Below the pieces are notes generated by a model, which worked only from the letters and a program-made list of their open reading frames with translations, was not told the origin of the DNA and did no database searches. A stretch of 47,165 nucleotides of DNA. Origin: Spartobacteria bacterium. GTDB taxonomy: Bacteria > Verrucomicrobiota > Verrucomicrobiia > Chthoniobacterales > Chthoniobacteraceae. Below, piece by piece: positions 41,825-47,165 of this stretch; positions within the stretch are counted from its first letter, which is position 1; each line of letters opens with the position of its first letter. The DNA lies in contig JAJPJG010000024.1 of assembly GCA_021324395.1 (NCBI GenBank), positions 1-47,165 on the forward strand, given 5' to 3'. Position numbers and translations under genes: made by a program.

Positions 41825-44806
41825 TTAACGCGGCGAAACCGGCACGTTATTTTTGCGGCACCAGTCGATCGCGCGCGGATTGCCGGCCTCGGCGGATTTT
41901 CGATACCACGTTTCGGCGCTGAGCAAATTTTGCTCGACGCCCGTGCCAAGCTCCAGGCAGCGCGCGAGCAGATACATGCAATATGCATTGCCGTCGCGCG
42001 AGCCTTGCTGGAAAAGCTCCACCGCTTTGCGCGCATCGGGCGCGACGCCATCGCCGTTGACGTAAAGCACGCCGAGATTTCCCGAAGCGTCGCTGAATTT
42101 CAGTTCCTGTGCTTTCGAAAAAAGCCGGAACGCCTCGGTGAAGTTCTTCTGCGTTCCGATGCCTTGGTGATAACACGTGCCGAGTAAATTCATCGCGCGC
42201 GGATCGCCTCCCGCAACGGCGTCCTGCAGAATTTCCACCGCGCGGCGCTCATCCTTTCGCACGCCACGGCCATACAAATAACATTCCGCCAGGCACGTTT
42301 TGCCCGACGCTTCGCCGCGCTCGCTCGCCTGCTGAAACCACCAGACGGCTTTGCCGAAATCGCGCTCGACACCCGCACCGTTCGAATACATCAGCCCGAT
42401 CTGCACGAGCGCCGGCGTATGCCCGCGCGCGGCAGCTGCGCAGAAACAGTTGAACGCATCGCGCGGCGCGGTTTTGCGCAGATGATCGCCGAGAATCATC
42501 ATCGCCGAAATCACATCGAGCTTCGCAGCTTCGGTGAGCGGCGCTTGCAGTTGCGCAAATTCGTCGTCGCTCATTTTGTCAAACACCGCGCGCATGCTCG
42601 TTAAAATCAATTCGAGCCGCACTTTGCCCGTATCGCTCTCTGGAAACTCGCGCGCGATGTGCGCATAAGCCGCAATCGTCCGTGGCCAGTCGCGCGCCGA
42701 TTCGTAGCTCCCGGCTTCGGCAAGCTTCGTTTTTAAAAGCGATTGCCGTGGGTTTTCGGGGATTGCCTGTGCGGTTGGCGCGGCGCTGGCAACTGGCGTT
42801 TCAGTTGGTTGCTGATTTGTTGTCGCGACGTTTACCGTCTGAGGATTGCGCCGAAAAACCGTAAGCGTTAAAATAATCAGCAGCGCGAGCGTCGCGGTTC
42901 CAGCCGCGATCACCCATGTCGGAATGAGCGGCTCATGCGGCGCAGGGATTGGCGATTCGATTTTTTGCGCGTCCTCGCTTTTCGCAAATGGCGCAAGCGT
43001 CGTTCCATGATTTTTCGTTTCGCCTTCGACGGTCGCCTTCAGCTCACGGAAAAAATCCTGCGCCGTCGCAAACGAACGCGCCGGATCGAGAGCCTGCTTC
43101 AGCACTTCGTTGCCATCTTCAGGCAAGCCGGCGAGTGGAATGTAACGCTGCGCAGGTTGCGCGCCGGCCGCGCCGAGCATCACCGGCGAAAGCGTGCCGC
43201 CGAGCAATTCGTAAACGAGCGCCGCGAGCGCCTGCACATATTTGCCCGAAATATTTCCCGCGCTCAGTTCGCTTTTCGCCGATGCGATTCCGCCGACAAT
43301 CGTTTGTCCGCCCGCCCACGTGTCGGACGTCGCAAACTCGCGCGTAATGCCGATTGGATTGAGTTTTACGGCAAATTGCCGCCACGTGAAAACTTTCGCC
43401 GAAGGCGCGGGCGATGCCGCTTGCGCAAAGTCGATCGCGATTTGATGCAGCGACAAGTCGAGCCGCTTCAAACCGCGCGCGATGGCGAAATCCACGCCTG
43501 CCGCAGCCTGCTCGAGAATCGGCATCACTTCCGCCGCGTCCAGCTCGTGGCGTGCGCGCAAAAGCTCGAGCAGCGAAAAACCGCGCGTGCATTCGAACAC
43601 GAGGAAACTGAGATCCTCCACGCGCTCGATGCCGAAAATGCCGAGAAAATTCGGATGCCGTTCGCTCTGCAGTTTTTCCACTTCACGCTCGAGTCGCGCG
43701 AGCGTTTCACTTTTTTCCGCAAGCTCCGGATGCAAAACCACGAGCCGGACTTCGCGCGCGCTTTCACGATCTTTCGCGCGAAAAGCCCAGCCGGAATTTC
43801 CTTCGCCCAAATCCTCCGCAATTTCGTAACAACCGTCGATGACTGCGCCGACGCGGAAAATGCGATGCAGCGTTTCGTGCTCGCGGGCGTCCTGCACGTG
43901 CGGATGCAATTCGACGTCGCGTTTTGCGTTGTGATCCGGCTGCATCGCGACGAGCAGCTCGATGCAGCACTCGATTTCCTTGCGCAAATCGGCGGGCGTT
44001 TGCGGGCGCTTCGTCGGATCTTTTTCAAGCATGCGCCGCAGCAAATCGCACAACGGCTCGGGCGTATTTTTCAATCGCTCGATCGGTGGCGCGGTGTGCA
44101 GATGATGGCTCATCACCTGCGCGAGCGAGCCTGCAAACGGAGCGTTACCGGCTAGCATATACCAAAGCGTCACGCCGAGTGAGTAGATATCCGAGCGGAC
44201 GTCGATTTCCTTTTCCTCGAGTTGCTCCGGCGACGCGAAATGCGGCGTGCCGACGAAGCCGCTGACCGAAAGTGCGGAGGTCTCGTCGCCGTCATCTTTC
44301 CGGCTCGATTTTGCGAGGCCGAAGTCGATCACTTTCACGACGAGCTCATCGTCTTCATGCACGAGCATGAGATTCGACGGCTTGATGTCGCGATGAACCA
44401 GCTCATGTTTTTGCGCGGCGTTGAGTGCGCGCGTGACCTGCAGCGCGATTTGCAAAGCGAGCACCGGATCGAGCGGCCCGGCGCGACGAGTCAGCGACTC
44501 GACCGTTTCGCCGTCGATGAATTCCATCGCGTAAAAATAGGTGTCGCCCTGCACGCCGAGATGAAAGACCGACGCGACGTGCCGATGCCGCAACTGCGCC
44601 GCCGAGCGCGCCTCGCGCACGAATCGCTGACGCGCGACATCGCTGTCAATCGACGCGGCGTTGATGACCTTCAGCGCGACGTGACAACGCAGGTTCGTGT
44701 CGAATGCCTTGTAGGTAATACCCATCGCTCCGCGGCCCAGCTCATAAAGCGAGCCGTCGTCGCGACGCAGAACTTCGTAATGATCGAAAATTGCCGTTTC
44801 AGGCAT
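41825..44806 (-). CDS. Membrane Ser/Thr protein kinase with pseudokinase domain and Sel1 repeats
   Basis: A protein of 993 residues. Kinase domain 1 (about 10-285) is intact: G-loop LGRGAMG (23-29), Lys46 in VALKVI, Glu65, HRDIKPSN with Asp140, DFG at 161-163, and GTPHFASPEQL. A second kinase-like domain (about 320-610) keeps the G-loop (LGEGNSGWAF), but the Lys position reads VRLVVL, the HRD position reads RLD (KRLDLSLHQI) and the DFG position reads NPIG, so it is a pseudokinase. A membrane helix (TWVIAAGTATLALLIILTLTVF) lies near 628-650. The C-terminal quarter, probably periplasmic, holds about five Sel1-type repeats (LGVLYVNGDGVAPDARKAVELFQQ). The Sel1 part may sense envelope ligands. An FHA-domain transporter gene nearby is a likely phospho-target. 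Confidence 0.88.
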   Translation of the reverse strand: MPETAIFDHYEVLRRDDGSLYELGRGAMGITYKAFDTNLRCHVALKVINAASIDSDVARQRFVREARSAAQLRHRHVASVFHLGVQGDTYFYAMEFIDGETVESLTRRAGPLDPVLALQIALQVTRALNAAQKHELVHRDIKPSNLMLVHEDDELVVKVIDFGLAKSSRKDDGDETSALSVSGFVGTPHFASPEQLEEKEIDVRSDIYSLGVTLWYMLAGNAPFAGSLAQVMSHHLHTAPPIERLKNTPEPLCDLLRRMLEKDPTKRPQTPADLRKEIECCIELLVAMQPDHNAKRDVELHPHVQDAREHETLHRIFRVGAVIDGCYEIAEDLGEGNSGWAFRAKDRESAREVRLVVLHPELAEKSETLARLEREVEKLQSERHPNFLGIFGIERVEDLSFLVFECTRGFSLLELLRARHELDAAEVMPILEQAAAGVDFAIARGLKRLDLSLHQIAIDFAQAASPAPSAKVFTWRQFAVKLNPIGITREFATSDTWAGGQTIVGGIASAKSELSAGNISGKYVQALAALVYELLGGTLSPVMLGAAGAQPAQRYIPLAGLPEDGNEVLKQALDPARSFATAQDFFRELKATVEGETKNHGTTLAPFAKSEDAQKIESPIPAPHEPLIPTWVIAAGTATLALLIILTLTVFRRNPQTVNVATTNQQPTETPVASAAPTAQAIPENPRQSLLKTKLAEAGSYESARDWPRTIAAYAHIAREFPESDTGKVRLELILTSMRAVFDKMSDDEFAQLQAPLTEAAKLDVISAMMILGDHLRKTAPRDAFNCFCAAAARGHTPALVQIGLMYSNGAGVERDFGKAVWWFQQASERGEASGKTCLAECYLYGRGVRKDERRAVEILQDAVAGGDPRAMNLLGTCYHQGIGTQKNFTEAFRLFSKAQELKFSDASGNLGVLYVNGDGVAPDARKAVELFQQGSRDGNAYCMYLLARCLELGTGVEQNLLSAETWYRKSAEAGNPRAIDWCRKNNVPVSPR

Positions 44807-44850
44807 CGGCTGATTTTAAAATTGTAGCGCGCGAATGAAACAACGAAAGC

Positions 44851-44865
44851 CGCGCGTTTTGCGCG
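44851..44865 (-). terminator. Weak GC hairpin after the small lipoprotein gene
   Basis: The plus strand reads CGCGC-GTTTT-GCGCG, a five-pair stem with a five-base loop just beyond the lipoprotein stop (44869). No T-run follows on the minus strand, so it would at best be a weak or factor-assisted terminator. Confidence 0.25.
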
Positions 44866-44868
44866 TGT

Positions 44869-45246
44869 TTACTTGTGGCTTTTAAAAGTCTTGTTCTGCT
44901 CGTCGGCCGCAGCGTCCCACGCGGCGACGCGCTCTTCGACAGTGCCGTTAACCGCTTCGAAAAAAGGCGCGGTGCGCAGCACCTGCCGGCCCTCGACGGT
45001 CTTCGCCTCGATATGCACGTTGCCGTGTTCGACAAAATAAACGGCGGAGATTTCGCCCGGCGGCATGCCGTTGCGAAAACGGACCGGCTTGTCGTTGAGA
45101 TCGAGTTCGCCGAGCACAGCGGGCAATTCGTCGCCCGCTGCAAACTGCGAATAGATTTCTACTTTCGTCTCGTCGTCCTCCGCGATGCGCTCGCAGCCGG
45201 CGCAGAAAAGCGAAAGCGCGATGGCGATGAGCGTGCAAAATTTCAT
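44869..45246 (-). CDS. Small predicted lipoprotein or secreted protein beside the FHA-ABC transporter
   Basis: From ATG 45244-45246 the protein has 125 residues. A hydrophobic signal (KFCTLIAIALSLFCAGC) precedes Cys18, although -3 is Cys rather than Leu/Val, so the lipobox is imperfect. The mature part (AEDDETKVEIYSQF, DKPVRFRNGMPPGEISAVYFVEHGNVHIEAKTV) is mostly beta with a C-terminal helix. I do not recognise a family. Its start overlaps the stop of the FHA-ABC transporter gene by 4 bp (ATGA), so it is coupled to that gene and probably acts with it at the envelope. Confidence 0.65.
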   Translation of the reverse strand: MKFCTLIAIALSLFCAGCERIAEDDETKVEIYSQFAAGDELPAVLGELDLNDKPVRFRNGMPPGEISAVYFVEHGNVHIEAKTVEGRQVLRTAPFFEAVNGTVEERVAAWDAAADEQNKTFKSHK

Positions 45247-47165
45247 GACGCCTTTTCTCGCGTTCGTAATGCGTTTAACGCAACGAAAAATGCGCCACCG
45301 GTCCAGAACGCAAGCACGATCACTGCGAGCAATGCCGCGCGTGCGCGATGAAAAATTTCGCCGGTTCGCAGCGAACTGTCGCGATTCAGATTGCGGAATG
45401 AAGTCCAGTGATCGCCGAGCGATTGATGGTCGATGCGTTTGCCCCATAGAAAACTGGTATCGATCATCGTCTGCGCCGCAAACGCAGGCGTGAAGCGGCT
45501 CACGAGCGCGACCGACGGTTTCATCTCGTGCGCGGGGACGGTGTAGCCGGAAAATAAAATGAGCGGGATCAAGGCGAGGGGAACTGCGACGACGGCTTGC
45601 ATCAGTGTGCGCGCCAGCGCGGAGATTGTTGCGCCGATGCCGACCGCCGCGCAAGCCGTTCCGAACAGCGCCGCGAGCTGCCACGCGATCGAGCCGTCGA
45701 AACCGCCTTCGCCGATTTGCAGGCAAATGTAAAATAACAGCGACTGCGCCGCGGTAATCGCGCCGAGGAAAACAAACTTGCTGGCGAGATAAGCAACGCT
45801 GCCCACGCCGATGACGCGTTCGCGCCGATAAATCGCGATCTCTCGCACGATTTCTTGCGCGGTATTGCTGCAGCCGAACCAAAGCGTCGCGATGTAAGCG
45901 AAAAATAAAAGCAGCGCGGCGTCATCGCTCACCCACGAAACGAGCGCGGCGAGCACGATCGGTTGCCCGAGCAAAATTGCCGCATTGCGCCAATCGGAAA
46001 ACAAAATCGCAAGCTGCCGGCGGAGCAAAATGTCAAACGACGTGCGCCGCGATGCGGAGTCGCTCTTTGTTGCCGCAGCCGGAAGCGCGGCATTCAATCC
46101 GGCGACGCTGCTCCGCGATTGGAACTGCGCGCGCCACGCGGCTGGAGATTGCTCTTCGAGCTTGTCGTAGAGCGCCGAGAGCCGCGGCACGTTGAAAAAA
46201 TCGCGTACTTCCTGCGGCGTCCCGTGAAAGACAAGGCAGCCGCCAAACATCACCGCAATTTTATCCATGAGATACACGTTTTCCATGACGTGTGTGGTGC
46301 AGACGACCGTGCAGCCGGTGTCCGCGAGATCGCGCAGCAGCTCCATCATCTTAAATTCCGTCGCCGGATCGAGACCGGAAGTTGGCTCGTCCAGAAACAG
46401 CACCGCTGGCCGCGCGAGCAGCTCAACGGCGACGCTCACGCGCTTGCGCTGACCACCGGAAAGATCGCTGATGCGCATTGCGGCGCGTTCGTGCAAACCG
46501 AGCAGATGCATCGTGTGAACGACGAGTTTTTGCAATTCAATCGCCGGTGTATCGCGCGGCAGGCGTAATTCCGCGGCAAAACGCATCGCTTCTGAAACGT
46601 TTAACTCGCGATGAACAATATCTTCCTGCGGCACAAAGCCGAAATGACGCGGCTGATTATCGTTTGAAACATCGACGCCGTTCATCAGCACCACGCCGGC
46701 ATCGGGCGGGCGGGCGCCGCTGAGTGCGTTGAGCAGCGATGATTTTCCCGCGCCGCTCGGGCCGATGATCCCGGCGAAACACGACGGCGCGATATCGAGC
46801 GAGACATCGTTGAGAATCGCGCGTCCGTTTGCCTGCAACGCGAGGCTGCGCGCGTGGATTGCACCGCCGGAAACCGCGCTGACGACGTTCAGTGCTCGTC
46901 CGTCGAACTGGAAAAAAAACGGCCCGATCTGCAAACGGTCGCCGATCGTCAGTTCGTGCTCGTCAAAGCGGTGACCGTTTACAAACGAGCCCGCCGTGCT
47001 TTGCAAATCGATCACGCGAAAACCGCGCGCTTCACGCCGAATGATCGCATGCTGGCGGGAAACCGCCGGCACATTCAGCACGACGTCGGAGTGTTCGTCG
47101 CGGCCAAACGTGACGTGCTCACCGAGCTCGATGCGATCGACTTTTTCCCCACGCAACACAACGGG
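45243..47165 (-). CDS. FHA-domain ABCG-type ABC transporter (5' end outside the window)
   Basis: The frame runs off the right edge, so the start is not visible; 640 residues can be read. The N-terminal FHA domain has GRDEHSDVVL, VSRQHAIIRR and DLQSTAGSFVNG, the phosphothreonine-binding signature. The ATPase domain has Walker A GPSGAGKSS, signature LSGGQRKRVSVA and Walker B LFLDEPTSGLD. After a linker come about six membrane helices of the ABC2 type (ILLGQPIVLAALVSWVSDDAALLLFFAY; FSGYTVPAHEMKP), as in ABCG half-transporters. It probably exports a lipid or other hydrophobic compound, controlled by binding of a phosphorylated partner. The kinase at 41.8-44.8 kb lies one gene away. Confidence 0.88.
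   Translation of the reverse strand, partial: PVVLRGEKVDRIELGEHVTFGRDEHSDVVLNVPAVSRQHAIIRREARGFRVIDLQSTAGSFVNGHRFDEHELTIGDRLQIGPFFFQFDGRALNVVSAVSGGAIHARSLALQANGRAILNDVSLDIAPSCFAGIIGPSGAGKSSLLNALSGARPPDAGVVLMNGVDVSNDNQPRHFGFVPQEDIVHRELNVSEAMRFAAELRLPRDTPAIELQKLVVHTMHLLGLHERAAMRISDLSGGQRKRVSVAVELLARPAVLFLDEPTSGLDPATEFKMMELLRDLADTGCTVVCTTHVMENVYLMDKIAVMFGGCLVFHGTPQEVRDFFNVPRLSALYDKLEEQSPAAWRAQFQSRSSVAGLNAALPAAATKSDSASRRTSFDILLRRQLAILFSDWRNAAILLGQPIVLAALVSWVSDDAALLLFFAYIATLWFGCSNTAQEIVREIAIYRRERVIGVGSVAYLASKFVFLGAITAAQSLLFYICLQIGEGGFDGSIAWQLAALFGTACAAVGIGATISALARTLMQAVVAVPLALIPLILFSGYTVPAHEMKPSVALVSRFTPAFAAQTMIDTSFLWGKRIDHQSLGDHWTSFRNLNRDSSLRTGEIFHRARAALLAVIVLAFWTGGAFFVALNALRTREKAS

Noticed and set aside
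1..47165. tRNA, rRNA or other structured RNA genes and mobile elements.
   Set aside because: I found no tRNA-like cloverleaf ends, rRNA sequences, transposase genes or flanking inverted repeats by eye. A covariance-model search would be needed to exclude small RNAs.

Overview
The window is about 47 kb of GC-rich bacterial chromosome, densely packed with genes on both strands. No rRNA, tRNA, insertion sequence, phage or CRISPR was seen. Several things point to Verrucomicrobiota, probably a soil lineage near Chthoniobacterales: two giant beta-helix proteins whose N-termini carry the motif LESRIAPS, a Pro/Ala-rich protein with repeated KKETVRI-like motifs, type IV pilus ATPases in tandem, and many GTG starts with weak Shine-Dalgarno sequences. 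This assignment is inferred from gene style and was not tested by phylogeny.

Layout. 1-7.6 kb: the 3' end of a fibronectin-type surface protein, then two tandem paralogous beta-helix proteins of about 1160 residues, each made of two homologous modules. 7.7-12.8 kb: an ADP-ribosylglycohydrolase, a non-coding region with two different 21-bp-period repeat arrays rich in palindromes, and a secreted SBBP beta-propeller protein. 12.9-20.8 kb: lepA, a secreted transglutaminase-like protein, gmhA, a prepilin peptidase with an unusual insertion, and a GNAT / ATP-grasp / alpha-E operon. 20.8-24.2 kb: a serine hydrolase, divergent from a ketosynthase pair in which the second partner has lost all three catalytic residues. 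24.2-27.5 kb: a manganese module, mntH-usp divergent from mntR, with a DtxR/MntR-like operator over the mntH promoter, then a DUF4380-like gene. 27.5-28.9 kb: a small lipoprotein, an NTF2-like protein and a Nudix hydrolase. 29-32.6 kb: a twitching-motility cluster with a response regulator fused to a degenerate histidine-kinase dimerisation domain, two PilT-family ATPases and a pseudo-receiver.

32.6-36.5 kb: a divergent dihydropteroate synthase and a PHP phosphatase, then pta and a separate P-loop/DRTGG protein; together the last two resemble a split, reordered long-form Pta. 36.5-41.2 kb: a leftward TCA-cycle set, sucC - VOC protein - sucD - gltA - KKETVRI protein - trxA, with an unexpected VOC gene between sucC and sucD. 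41.3-47.2 kb: a lipoprotein, a membrane Ser/Thr kinase with a second pseudokinase domain and Sel1 repeats, another small lipoprotein, and an FHA-domain ABCG-type transporter that runs off the right edge. The last group looks like a phospho-signalling and export neighbourhood.

The most unusual items are the palindromic 21-bp arrays (8734-9069 and 9153-9320), the pil-associated pseudo-receiver and degenerate-kinase pair, the kinase/pseudokinase/Sel1 protein beside an FHA-ABC transporter, the inactive ketosynthase partner, and the prepilin peptidase insertion. Functions are inferred from motifs read by eye; no database search was run.
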